This document shows, in pieces, positions 7,973 through 15,707 of a DNA stretch of 27,531 nt (position 1 is the first letter of the stretch; each line of letters opens with the position of its first letter). Source of the DNA: 2-12-FULL-41-16 sp964473715 (GTDB lineage: Bacteria; Patescibacteriota; Patescibacteriia; Magasanikbacterales; UBA922); the NCBI GenBank assembly GCA_964473715.1, contig CAYYQC010000008.1, positions 1 through 27,531 of the forward strand. The letters run 5' to 3'. The notes beneath the pieces are model-generated. The model did not search any database and had not been told where the DNA came from. It saw only the letters and a program-made list of their open reading frames with translations. Position numbers and translations under genes: made by a program.

Positions 7973-9022
7973 ATGAATTTTCGCCTTGAGCAGAATTTAG
8001 CACCAGCCAAATGGGAGGGATTTTTGCTAGAACAACCGCATACAATATTTGTTCAATCACCGGCTTATACAGAATTTTATAAAGCCATGGGCGAGGAGGG
8101 GAGAATCTGGGGTGTATTCAATGAAGCAAATGAATTAGTGGCTGGGTCCATTATTATTTCCGTACATGCGCGCCGGGGAAACTTTTGGCTTTTGCCGTAT
8201 GGTCCAATTATTTCTTCTAAAATAACTGGAACTGATCGGGCAATTATTTTTTCTTTTTTAGCGCAAGTTCTTAAAGAAGAAGCTAAAAAAGCACATATGG
8301 ATTTTGTACGGGTTAGTCCATTTTGGCCAATCACTGACCATGAAATGCTCGGTGCTTTTAAAGCCAATAAATTCATTCGCTCACCACTACATATTTTGGC
8401 AGAATATACTTGGCTTTTAGATATTAGCCCTAGTGAAGAAGATTTGCTTAAAAACATGGAAAAGAATCACCGTAATTTAATTCGCCGTTGTGAAAAAGAA
8501 GGTGTGCGTGTAGAAATTTCTTCTGATCCAGAAGCAGTGGAAGAATTTAACAGAATGCACGATGTAACGGTTAAGCGTCATAATTTTCACCGTTTTCCAG
8601 ATGGATATGTGCGGAAAGAATTTAATGCTTTGGCTCCTAAAAATGCTTCAGTAATTAGAGCCTATCTGCCAGATGGCACTTTGGATGCTGTGGGAATTTT
8701 TATGTTTTACGGTACCATGTCTTGTTACCGGCACGCTGCTTCACTTATGAGTGATAAACATTTACCAACGTCGTACGCAGTGCAATGGGCCGCAATTAAA
8801 GAAGCAAAAAAAAGAGGATGTACTACGCATAATTTTTGGGGAATTGCACCTCCAAAGGCTAAAAAAAATCATCCATTTTTTGGGATCAGTCATTTTAAAA
8901 AAGGATTTGGCGGATATAAATATGATTTGATTCCTTGTCATGATTTACCAGTTAGTTCTAAATATTACCTTACTTGGTTAATTGAAAAGGTCCGAAGTAT
9001 ACGACGAGGTTTTTCTTCCTAA
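7973..9022 (+). CDS. FemAB-family aminoacyl transferase / peptidoglycan bridge protein
   Basis: The FemABX family uses aminoacyl-tRNA to add amino acids to the peptide stem of lipid II or peptidoglycan; it has two GNAT-like folds. Visible features of the 349 residues: FVQSPAYTEFYKAMGEEG at the N-terminus, NMEKNHRNLIRRCEKEGV near residue 160 (typical of FemX proteins), HDVTVKRHNFHRFPDGY, and the C-terminal block SYAVQWAAIKEAKKRGC plus FWGIAP and GISHFKKGFGG, which is the strongest family hallmark. There is no signal peptide; it acts at the inner face of the membrane. Its position beside a MurF-like ligase and FtsQ strongly supports a role in wall precursor modification. Which amino acid is added cannot be told. 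Confidence 0.88.
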   Translation: MNFRLEQNLAPAKWEGFLLEQPHTIFVQSPAYTEFYKAMGEEGRIWGVFNEANELVAGSIIISVHARRGNFWLLPYGPIISSKITGTDRAIIFSFLAQVLKEEAKKAHMDFVRVSPFWPITDHEMLGAFKANKFIRSPLHILAEYTWLLDISPSEEDLLKNMEKNHRNLIRRCEKEGVRVEISSDPEAVEEFNRMHDVTVKRHNFHRFPDGYVRKEFNALAPKNASVIRAYLPDGTLDAVGIFMFYGTMSCYRHAASLMSDKHLPTSYAVQWAAIKEAKKRGCTTHNFWGIAPPKAKKNHPFFGISHFKKGFGGYKYDLIPCHDLPVSSKYYLTWLIEKVRSIRRGFSS

Positions 9023-9024
9023 TT

Positions 9025-10035
9025 ATGTCTTTCCTGTCAAAGAATAGACAATCTAGAACAGTACGGCCGCAAAGTGGCAGAACGCCCAGGGGTTGGCGGA
9101 AAAATCGACTGATGGAAACATCGGTACGTCGCCATGAGCGAGATTTTGCGTTTCAACGCGAAGCAGCCTCAAGTCCTAAAGAAGAGCGTTTGCCTTCAAA
9201 ACATCGCCGTAATGTGCTTTTGGGGGCCTTGTCCGTGGTTTTGCTTGCGACTGCTGGTGGGTTAATGGTTTTTCACCCTGCGTTTGGAATTCAAGTTATT
9301 ACCATTGATGGACTTAGTCGAACTAATTATTCAGAAGTCCAAAAAACGGCTGAACTTTTAATGGCTAGTCCGCGTTGGGGTTTTTTACCACGACGCAATT
9401 ATTTTTTACTTAATAGTAGTGAACTCAGCCAGGTCATTAAAGATCGTTTTTCTCTGGAGAAGGTTGAGATTGTACGAATTTTTCCACACGCAGTGGTAAT
9501 TACCGTTACAGAACGCGAACCAATTTTAGTGGTGGCAGAACATAATCAAGTAAGTGTGGTGGATCAGAATGGTGAGATTGTAGAAAAAATTGGGCGTCTG
9601 CCAAGTAGTGATGGAGGAATTGACGCTTCATCAACTTTGCCATTAATTTTAACCAATGATTTGAATTCAGTGCGTGCCATTGTGAATGGTAGTACTCCGG
9701 CGATTAAAAAATTGCCCATTTTAATGTTCGATACAGATTTTGCAGTGTCTACATCTACGCCAGAGGCCAAAGCAGAATTATTAGCTGGAGTATTGGCTTG
9801 GAATTTATTTTTGCGTGATCAAGAACTGCCTGTCACTGGTTATACTTTAGAAAATGGTGGTAGTGGGGAAGTCGTCTTACAAGGTAAACCAAAACTATTA
9901 GTAAATTTTACCCAAGACCGCGACAAGCAATTCCTGGGTCTATCTACCTTTTTAAAAGAAAAAAAGGGGAGTCTGGGTGCCACTTCTACCCAATATCTTG
10001 ATTTGCGGTATCCTGGAAAAGTTTTTTGGAAATAG
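9025..10035 (+). CDS. FtsQ/DivIB-like cell-division protein with POTRA domain
   Basis: Bitopic division protein that links early and late divisome proteins. The 336 residues divide into a very basic cytoplasmic tail (1-60, many Arg/Lys), one transmembrane helix at about 63-83 (LLGALSVVLLATAGGLMVF), and a POTRA domain from about residue 88 (VITIDGLSRTNYSEV ... LEKVEIVRIFPHAVVITVTEREP). VVDQNGEIVEKIG starts the FtsQ-type beta region. The family match rests on this order and the EREP-like motif. It is the last gene of the plus-strand string and is followed by a terminator at 10061-10086. A polypeptide-transport POTRA role is possible but less likely with this architecture. Confidence 0.85.
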   Translation: MSFLSKNRQSRTVRPQSGRTPRGWRKNRLMETSVRRHERDFAFQREAASSPKEERLPSKHRRNVLLGALSVVLLATAGGLMVFHPAFGIQVITIDGLSRTNYSEVQKTAELLMASPRWGFLPRRNYFLLNSSELSQVIKDRFSLEKVEIVRIFPHAVVITVTEREPILVVAEHNQVSVVDQNGEIVEKIGRLPSSDGGIDASSTLPLILTNDLNSVRAIVNGSTPAIKKLPILMFDTDFAVSTSTPEAKAELLAGVLAWNLFLRDQELPVTGYTLENGGSGEVVLQGKPKLLVNFTQDRDKQFLGLSTFLKEKKGSLGATSTQYLDLRYPGKVFWK

Positions 10036-10060
10036 GTTAGAAAAAATTTTAGTGTATTTT

Positions 10061-10086
10061 AAATCCTAACTAGGATTTATTTTTTT
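10061..10086 (+). terminator. Rho-independent terminator after the plus-strand operon
   Basis: A 7-bp stem AAATCCT / AGGATTT with loop AACT is followed by TTTATTTTTTT. It lies 25 bases after the FtsQ-like stop, so it ends the long plus-strand transcript. The stem is AT-rich and not very strong, but its position and the T-run fit. Confidence 0.7.
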
Positions 10087-10451
10087 ACTAATTACTCAGA
10101 ATGTAGTTTTTTGTTTTACCTTGCAAGTTTGACTGGCGGGGATAGTGGCAAAAGTCCTTATTTCCCAAGCTTCTCCTAGATATATAGTGTCTCACAATAT
10201 ATCTTATACGACACATAAGCCTAGGACGCCACACTCGCCTACAGATATTTTTGAAATTTGGGAATTTTGATTCTAACCTCGTTTGCCTGGGTATTTGGGA
10301 TTATTTTATTTTCTGTTACGCCCTGGTCTAAGACCTGTTTAGTGCAAATTTTAGGCTTTGGTTTAGTTATTTGTCATATCCTCTGCCTCCCTTGGAAAAT
10401 ATAGACCCTAAATTGTGCGACACTACAGAATTGTTTTTTTGTAAGTACAGG
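10087..10451. other. Convergent intergenic gap with strong folding potential, no gene recognised
   Basis: This ~365-base stretch lies between two convergent genes. I find no convincing ORF. Sequence pairings are dense in 10135-10264: GGCGGG (about 10135) with CTCGCC (about 10235), GTGGC with GCCAC, GTCC with GGAC next to it, and GTGTC with GACAC at the tip. TTCCCAA (about 10162) can also pair with TTGGGAA (about 10258) outside that stem, giving a pseudoknot. A second small hairpin, GGTC-TAA-GACC, is at about 10325-10335. The plus strand keeps one G-U pair in the outer stem. It may be an RNA gene or an unusually large 3' region; class and strand are not resolved. I tested it for tmRNA, RNase P and SRP RNA signatures and did not find them. 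Confidence 0.35.
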
Positions 10452-11783
10452 TTATACCAATCGGCTACTAAGACCAATATAAGTAGCTGGAGTTAGCTGT
10501 GAGAGTTTTTTATAGCTTGCTGAGGATAATGGCAAACTCTTTAGTAATGCTTGATAAGCCTCTTGGTTAAAGATCTTGCCACGCGTAGCTTCTTTAATGA
10601 GTTCATAGGCATCAGTCTTGCCTTCTTTGCGCAAAACAATTTGCAAAGCCTCAGCTAGTATTTCCCAATGATCGTTTAATTCTTTTTTTGATTGTTCTTC
10701 ATTTAAAGCTAACTTGCCAAGTCCGGTTATAATATTTTGATAAGCTAAAATTGAATGCGCAAATGGTACACCGCTACTGCGCATGACCGTACTATCACTT
10801 AGGTCGCGTTGTAAACGTGAGATTGGTAATTTGTCACTAAAGTGTCTTAGGAGCGCGTTTGCAAGGCCTAGATTGCCTTCAGCGTTTTCAAATTGAATGG
10901 GATTAATTTTATGGGGCATGGTGCTGGAACCAATTTCTTTGGCTTTAGGAATCTGCTTAAGTACGCCGCGGGAGTTGTATAGCCAGATATCACGGCAGAA
11001 ATCAATTAAAATAGTGTTGGTTAGAGCAATAGAATTGCAAACTTCGGCCACTGTGTCATGCGGTTCAATCTGTGTAGTCAAAAGATTTGGTGTTAAACCA
11101 AATGAAGAGATAAATTTTTTACTAAAATTGTGCCAATCAACATCTGGATACGCAATCACATGAGCATTCCAGTTACCGGTTGCGCCACTAAGCTTGGCAG
11201 GCATTTTTATTTTTTCTAATTGTTTGTATTGTTTAATTAGGCGAGTAGAATATACAACAATTTCTTTACCAAAAGTAGTGGTGCTGGCAGATTGGCCATG
11301 TGTCAGTGCTAGAAGTGGGTCGCGGGCATGTTTTTTAGCCAAAGCTTGCAAAGTTTGTAATACGGTTTTTAAATGAGGTAGATAGCTTTGTTCAAGACCT
11401 TGCTGCCAGGCCAGTGCCCAGGCAACGGAATTGATGTCTTCAGAGGTGAGAGCAAAGTGAACAAATTCTGTATACAAAGATAATTTTATAGGTAAATGTT
11501 TTTTTAAAAAATACTCAATTGCCTTGATATCATGGGCGGTTTCCCCTTCTATTTTTTTAATTTCTAAATATTGCGCTTGAGTAAATTTTGTGTACAAGCT
11601 GCGTAATTCATTTTTTTCTTTAGTAGAAAAAGGTTTTAATTCCCCCACTCCCCTGTTTTCACTAAGAGCAATAAAATATTCCACTTCTACTTGAAGACGG
11701 TATTTAGTTAATGCAAAATCAGAAAAGAAGTTTTCCAATTCTTTTACTTGTGGGTAATATCGGTCATCGAGTGGAGAGATCAT
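10452..11783 (-). CDS. purB: Adenylosuccinate lyase
   Basis: Converts adenylosuccinate to AMP and fumarate, and SAICAR to AICAR where the full purine route exists. The 443 residues start MISPLDDRYYPQV and ALTKYRLQVEVEYFIALSE, the pattern of the E. coli-type PurB subfamily. The fumarase/aspartase superfamily signature is GSSTMPHKINPIQFENAEGN, with the catalytic Ser in the flexible loop. LTHGQSASTTTFGKE contains the conserved His-Gly region. The start overlaps the purA stop by ATGA (11780-11783), so the two consecutive steps from IMP to AMP are coupled. No clear terminator follows the gene. Confidence 0.95.
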   Translation of the reverse strand: MISPLDDRYYPQVKELENFFSDFALTKYRLQVEVEYFIALSENRGVGELKPFSTKEKNELRSLYTKFTQAQYLEIKKIEGETAHDIKAIEYFLKKHLPIKLSLYTEFVHFALTSEDINSVAWALAWQQGLEQSYLPHLKTVLQTLQALAKKHARDPLLALTHGQSASTTTFGKEIVVYSTRLIKQYKQLEKIKMPAKLSGATGNWNAHVIAYPDVDWHNFSKKFISSFGLTPNLLTTQIEPHDTVAEVCNSIALTNTILIDFCRDIWLYNSRGVLKQIPKAKEIGSSTMPHKINPIQFENAEGNLGLANALLRHFSDKLPISRLQRDLSDSTVMRSSGVPFAHSILAYQNIITGLGKLALNEEQSKKELNDHWEILAEALQIVLRKEGKTDAYELIKEATRGKIFNQEAYQALLKSLPLSSASYKKLSQLTPATYIGLSSRLV

Positions 11784-13084
11784 ACCCGAATAATGGTCTG
11801 GTGACGACTAGGTCCTAGAGAAATGATGGAAACTGAACAGTTAACTTCTTTCTCAATAAAAGCAATATAGGCTTTCATGGTGTTTGGCAGGCTATCATAC
11901 CCAGCTTTAATCATGGTTTCCATTTCCTCTGCGCTTAAATCAGGCCAACCCGGTAAGGTGGTATAGATTGGTTTGGCGCGACGCATTTGACCTAAACTTG
12001 CCGGCATTTCAGTAACAGTTTGGCCGTCAATTGAATATCCAGTACAAATATTAATTTCTGGAAAACCATTTAAAATATCTAGTTTAGTAATGGCAATATC
12101 AGTGAGCCCACTAGTCCGGACCGATTGACGCACTTGAACTAAATCGAGCCAGCCAATGCGGCGCGCTCGACCAGTAGTGGTGCCAAATTCCTGGCCAATG
12201 GTCCGGATTTTTTCACCCAACTCATCAGTGAGTTCAGTTGGGAAAGGGCTGGTACCAACTCGGCTAGTATATGCTTTGACCACGCCAATTACTTTGGCTT
12301 TAGTATTAAATCCTAAGCCTGAGCCAACCGCTGCATACCCCGCCACATTATTGGTGCTGGTTGTATGAGGGTACATACCATGATCTGGATCCAATGACAT
12401 GCCTTGAGCACCTTCAAACAGAATTTTTTTGCCTGTTTTATGAGCTTGGTATAATTCTAATTCGGTGTCAGTGCAATATGGTTTTAATACTTCGCCAACT
12501 TTGGTATAAGCAGCGAAAATATCTGCTTCAGCCACTGCATAATCTGAACCAGTAATGGCTTTGATCAAATGATTATTAAAAGTGTAAGCTTGGTGTAGTT
12601 TGGTTTGTAAAATCTCTGGTTCAAATAAATCACCCACCCGAATCCCTTGACGATACATTTTATCGGCCGCAGCTGGGGCAATTCCCCGTTTGGTGCTACC
12701 GGCGCTGAGTGCACCTTGGTGGCCGTCTAGGGCTGCATCTAGTGCCTGATGATAGGGCATGATTAAATGTGCCCGTTCACTGATCTTGAGATTAGGTTCA
12801 ATCCCCTGTTCTTGGAGCTGTTTAATTTCGGTAAGTAAAACTTCTGGGTCAACTAACACTCCGTTTCCAATTATAGAAACAACCTGCGGATACAAAACGC
12901 CTGAGGGTACTAAATGAAGCTTATAAGTCTTTCCTTCTACTACCAAAGTGTGGCCTGCGTTATTGCCACCATGAAAACGTACTACATAATCTGCCTGGCT
13001 GGCAAAATAATCAGTAATTTTGCCTTTACCTTCATCTCCCCACTGTGAACCAACAATAATGGTAATTTCACCAGGATTATTCAT
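11780..13084 (-). CDS. purA: Adenylosuccinate synthetase
   Basis: Uses GTP and aspartate to convert IMP to adenylosuccinate, the step before PurB. The N-terminus IIVGSQWGDEGKGKITD is the PurA P-loop with catalytic Asp, and RFHGGNNAGHTLVV is the IMP-binding segment with catalytic His. GTTTGRARRIGWLDLV contains the conserved TGR-R region. It has 434 residues, the normal length. The start overlaps the end of the upstream exonuclease gene by 8 bases, and the end overlaps purB by ATGA, so the three form one operon. No other purine biosynthesis gene is in the window, consistent with an organism that only interconverts IMP and AMP (inference). Confidence 0.96.
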   Translation of the reverse strand: MNNPGEITIIVGSQWGDEGKGKITDYFASQADYVVRFHGGNNAGHTLVVEGKTYKLHLVPSGVLYPQVVSIIGNGVLVDPEVLLTEIKQLQEQGIEPNLKISERAHLIMPYHQALDAALDGHQGALSAGSTKRGIAPAAADKMYRQGIRVGDLFEPEILQTKLHQAYTFNNHLIKAITGSDYAVAEADIFAAYTKVGEVLKPYCTDTELELYQAHKTGKKILFEGAQGMSLDPDHGMYPHTTSTNNVAGYAAVGSGLGFNTKAKVIGVVKAYTSRVGTSPFPTELTDELGEKIRTIGQEFGTTTGRARRIGWLDLVQVRQSVRTSGLTDIAITKLDILNGFPEINICTGYSIDGQTVTEMPASLGQMRRAKPIYTTLPGWPDLSAEEMETMIKAGYDSLPNTMKAYIAFIEKEVNCSVSIISLGPSRHQTIIRV

Positions 13085-13580
13085 ACATTTTTAAATATAC
13101 ATCACGGAGTAATTTGGCGTCTGCTAAAGCATTGTGTTCTTGGTAATCTGCTTTATTAATTCCTAAATTTGCAAAGAAATCATGCATACCCATGCTGTTT
13201 GGTGAGAGGCCTTGGGTAAATAACATGGAAGCAAAATCAATGGGAATCCAAAAGGCTGGGTGCTCTTGGGCTGAACCAAATAATTCGTACCAATAAATGG
13301 CATCAAATTGATTCACATAAGCCACTAAATAGGGTTGATCAGGACCTAAGAATTCCCGCAATAGTTCTTTGGCCTTTTCTCGGCTAACTTTGGTTTGATT
13401 AAGATATGGTAAAACATGTTCCACTACCCATGGGTGTGGCGTGGCTGTGCTTTCTAATTCAATATATAACTCTTCGCCAGTATATTTAACCATGCCAATA
13501 GAAAGCAGTTCTCCGGTTTTGGGATTAAGGTCTGTAAATTCTGTGTCAAAGAAAATAATTCGATCAGAGTATGGTTTCAT
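13077..13580 (-). CDS. DnaQ-like DEDDh 3'-5' exonuclease
   Basis: A 167-residue exonuclease-fold protein related to the epsilon subunit of DNA polymerase III, RNase T and oligoribonuclease. The three Exo motifs are visible: FFDTEFTDL (D and E, residues ~10-12), NQFDAIYW (third acidic residue), and EHNALADAKLL, which gives the H-x4-D of the DEDDh class. The substrate (DNA proofreading, tRNA trimming or nanoRNA) cannot be told. It heads the operon with purA and purB and overlaps purA by 8 bases, which is an unusual partnership. A consensus -10 lies 18 bases upstream of its ATG. Confidence 0.82.
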   Translation of the reverse strand: MKPYSDRIIFFDTEFTDLNPKTGELLSIGMVKYTGEELYIELESTATPHPWVVEHVLPYLNQTKVSREKAKELLREFLGPDQPYLVAYVNQFDAIYWYELFGSAQEHPAFWIPIDFASMLFTQGLSPNSMGMHDFFANLGINKADYQEHNALADAKLLRDVYLKMYE

Positions 13581-13597
13581 GTCAGTTCTTTAATTTG

Positions 13598-13626
13598 ATT
13601 ATACTCTAAGAGTAACAGAAGGGTTT
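13598..13626 (-). promoter_or_regulatory. Probable promoter of exonuclease-purA-purB operon with palindrome at the -10
   Basis: Read on the minus strand, TATAAT (13603-13598) is a perfect -10; the transcript would start about 11 bases before the exonuclease ATG. The -35 position holds only TAAACC or AAACCC, a poor match. A perfect 13-base palindrome TACTCT-A-AGAGTA (13602-13614) overlaps the upstream edge of the -10 and could be an operator. Confidence 0.5.
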
Positions 13627-13632
13627 AGCTCG

Positions 13633-13671
13633 GTCAATCATTGACATTTTTTAATTTATATGTCTTACTAT
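13633..13671 (+). promoter_or_regulatory. Probable promoter of the 13676-13842 RNA, with palindromic operator candidate
   Basis: On the plus strand TTGACA (13641-13646) is a perfect -35, and TACTAT (13666-13671) a fair -10 with a 19-base spacer (TTACTA gives 18). Initiation would fall at about 13676-13678, which is exactly where the paired RNA begins. A perfect palindrome GTCAAT-C-ATTGAC (13633-13645) overlaps the -35 and may bind a regulator. The promoter is divergent from the exonuclease-pur promoter. Confidence 0.55.
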
Positions 13672-13675
13672 TTGG

Positions 13676-13842
13676 GTGATACAGGACCTTTTGGGTCTCT
13701 GGCCTCTCCCCGCCTAGGGTTTTGAGACAACGGCATTGCCCCTTCCCTTCGTGGGGCAAGTTTCGACCTTTAGGTTATAAAGAGTGATAGGTCTGCCGAT
13801 CTGTCACTTCTGACCAAATAGTCCTGAGAGGTCCTGTATCAC
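13676..13842 (+). ncRNA. Structured small RNA candidate (~167 nt), unclassified
   Basis: The ends are perfectly complementary over 13 bases: GTGATACAGGACC (13676-13688) and GGTCCTGTATCAC (13830-13842). Inside are a 7-bp hairpin TTGCCCC/GGGGCAA (13736-13759), an 11-bp hairpin AGTGATAGGTC-TGCC-GATCTGTCACT (13783-13808) and a possible GTCTC/GAGAC helix (about 13695-13727). The 11-bp hairpin contains two G-U pairs on the plus strand that would be A-C mismatches on the minus strand, and a promoter lies directly upstream on the plus strand, so I assign plus. The branched shape differs from the rod of 6S RNA, and the SRP, tmRNA and RNase P core motifs are absent. No T-run follows the last helix. Function unknown; it is convergent with dinB and divergent from the purA operon. 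Confidence 0.55.
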
Positions 13843-13856
13843 AACCTCTCAATTAT

Positions 13857-15086
13857 CTACCTAACAAATCCGAGTGAAACCAATGGTAAACCCAGTGGTT
13901 TTTTTGTTACCGCAGCTTTGAGACTGCCTGCACTGTGTACTGTGTGTTTACCAAATTTAACAGCTAACTGGTCAATGGCTCTGTAAACACTATTTAATGT
14001 ACTAAGAGTTTCTGTTGACTCAAATAAACTGGTTTGAATGGCACATGCGTCATGTAGGTCAGATAGAACCATGCCTGTGGCACGGTAGCCAATTCCTGGT
14101 TGATACAAAGATTCAAACAAAGGTTTTATTGATGCTAAGATATCAACTGGAAAAGCAGTGGCACGTTCCAAATTAATTTCCAAAGCTTGTATATTGAATG
14201 ATTCTGATTTAAGAAAGATTGAAACTTTACCTGCTACTAAGTCATGAGTGCGCGCTTTAGCACAAGCATTTTCAATATTTTTTACTAATTCTGCGTACAC
14301 AACTCTTTTGTCAGCACGACCATTTTGAAAGGTGCTAGTTTTGGAAATGGAAGCGTAGGTTTGTTTTTCTTCAGCAATGACGGCATAGACTGATTCACCA
14401 TTTAATTCATACCAAATATCTTGGTGTGGTTTGGTAAAGTTTTCTTTGATAAAACCAAGCGGTTTAACGGCAAAATCATAAGCTGTAAAAATATTGAGTC
14501 GACGCATATATTCAGCCGTGTTGCGACCAACACCCCAAATTTTGTCTACTAAAAAGTCACGTAAGTATTCTGGTAAATCTTTTTGGGTAATAATGCCAAA
14601 ACCATTGGGTTTACTGGCTGTGGAAGCTAATTTGGCTAATACTTTGGTTGGCGCTAAACCAACTGAAACCGTAAGATTTAATTCTTTTTGGATTGTTTTT
14701 TTAATCATGCGTGCAATTTCACTGTAAGACATTTTTTCAGTAATATCGAGCCCAGTAATATCTATAAATCCTTCGTCAATACTATATTCCTCTACCTCAT
14801 TGGTAAACCGGCGCATGATCGCAAATAGTCGTTTGGAAAAAAGTGTGTATGCTTCATAGTCACCTGGCATTAAAACCACGTCTGGGCATACGGCTTTAAT
14901 TTCCCGTAAGGTCATGCCACGGTGTACTCCACGCTTTTTTGCTTCATAACTAAAGGCTGTGGCAATGCCACGATCTGCGCCGACTACGACTGGTTTACCA
15001 ATGAGTTTAGGATTAAGGGCTTGTTCGCAACTGGCGAAAAATGAATCAACATCAATATGAAGGATGGATTTGACAGGATTGTTCAT
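13857..15086 (-). CDS. dinB: Y-family DNA polymerase (Pol IV / UmuC-like)
   Basis: Error-prone translesion DNA polymerase. The first catalytic carboxylate motif is ILHIDVDSFFASCEQ at the N-terminus, and the second is EEYSIDEGFIDITG near residue 105, giving the paired acidic residues of the palm. LTVSVGLAPTKVLAKLASTASKPNG is the fingers/palm signature, with DKIWGVGRNTAEYMRRLNI as the helix-hairpin-helix. The 409-residue length and C-terminal QTSLFE and KFGKHTVH elements resemble UmuC as well as DinB, so the Pol IV/Pol V distinction is open. There is no obvious beta-clamp peptide at the extreme C-terminus. It follows lexA with a 1-base gap and so is under the same SOS-box promoter. Confidence 0.92.
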   Translation of the reverse strand: MNNPVKSILHIDVDSFFASCEQALNPKLIGKPVVVGADRGIATAFSYEAKKRGVHRGMTLREIKAVCPDVVLMPGDYEAYTLFSKRLFAIMRRFTNEVEEYSIDEGFIDITGLDITEKMSYSEIARMIKKTIQKELNLTVSVGLAPTKVLAKLASTASKPNGFGIITQKDLPEYLRDFLVDKIWGVGRNTAEYMRRLNIFTAYDFAVKPLGFIKENFTKPHQDIWYELNGESVYAVIAEEKQTYASISKTSTFQNGRADKRVVYAELVKNIENACAKARTHDLVAGKVSIFLKSESFNIQALEINLERATAFPVDILASIKPLFESLYQPGIGYRATGMVLSDLHDACAIQTSLFESTETLSTLNSVYRAIDQLAVKFGKHTVHSAGSLKAAVTKKPLGLPLVSLGFVR

Positions 15087-15087
15087 A

Positions 15088-15669
15088 TTAAAGATATTTA
15101 CGGATCACAGAGGCTACGACCCCGGCGATTTTAAGTTCAATTTGTGGGTGAATATCTGAATAATTACGATTAGCTGGGCGAAGAATAACCTGTGCTCCCC
15201 TTTTAATATAATATTTCATAGTCCAATCATGATCTACTTCGGCCACCACAATGTCTCCTGTTTTTGGACTGCGTGTGCGATCGACAATGACCATGTCTCC
15301 TTCCATAATGCCTGCATCAATCATTGAGTCTCCAGAAACGGTGAGCAAGTAACTGGCCTGCGGATGTTCAATTAACCATTTGTCTAAACTAACTGTCTTG
15401 GCCTGTGCGTCTTCTTCGGCCGTGGTTGGGAACCCGGCTTGTACAGAGCCGAGCACCCGTAACCCGAACATTTTTTCGGTTGGTAATAATTTGCCGGTAA
15501 TTCCCTTTTCAACAATTCCGTCAGCAATGAATTTTTCTACATACCGGTGTAATGAACCTTTTGACTTGAGTTCGAATAACTTAACCATTTCATCGTAGGT
15601 TGGTAAGTGCTTGAACTTATGAAAGTACTTTATTAATTCTTGTTTGCGAGCGTCGTAAGTATTGGCCAT
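15088..15669 (-). CDS. lexA: LexA-family SOS repressor / S24 self-cleaving peptidase
   Basis: A 193-residue repressor. Residues 1 to about 65 form a winged helix-turn-helix (TYDEMVKLFELKSKGSLHRYVEKF), and the C-terminal half is the S24 peptidase domain. The self-cleavage bond is Ala78-Gly79 in SVQAGFP, the nucleophile Ser115 in SGDSM and the general base Lys152 in WTMKYY, all in expected positions. UmuD is excluded as the sole reading because the DNA-binding domain is present. RecA filaments are expected to trigger cleavage after DNA damage. Its own promoter carries a perfect SOS box, so it is autoregulated and also controls the downstream Y-family polymerase. Confidence 0.92.
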   Translation of the reverse strand: MANTYDARKQELIKYFHKFKHLPTYDEMVKLFELKSKGSLHRYVEKFIADGIVEKGITGKLLPTEKMFGLRVLGSVQAGFPTTAEEDAQAKTVSLDKWLIEHPQASYLLTVSGDSMIDAGIMEGDMVIVDRTRSPKTGDIVVAEVDHDWTMKYYIKRGAQVILRPANRNYSDIHPQIELKIAGVVASVIRKYL

Positions 15670-15707
15670 ATCAGTGCTTAATAATTTTACTCTTTTCTTG
15701 TAAATGT

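Noticed and set aside
10150..10440. Possible tmRNA on the minus strand (GGCAAACGAGG followed by a short in-frame peptide ending in TAG).
   Set aside because: The tRNA-like domain signatures (TTCGAC near the 5' end, GTTCGANTC and CCA at the 3' end) are absent and the peptide does not end in an ALAA-like tag.
13676..13842. TPP-riboswitch-like CTGAGAGG near the 3' end of the RNA candidate.
   Set aside because: The rest of the THI-box motifs are missing, and the strand and downstream gene are wrong for a leader.
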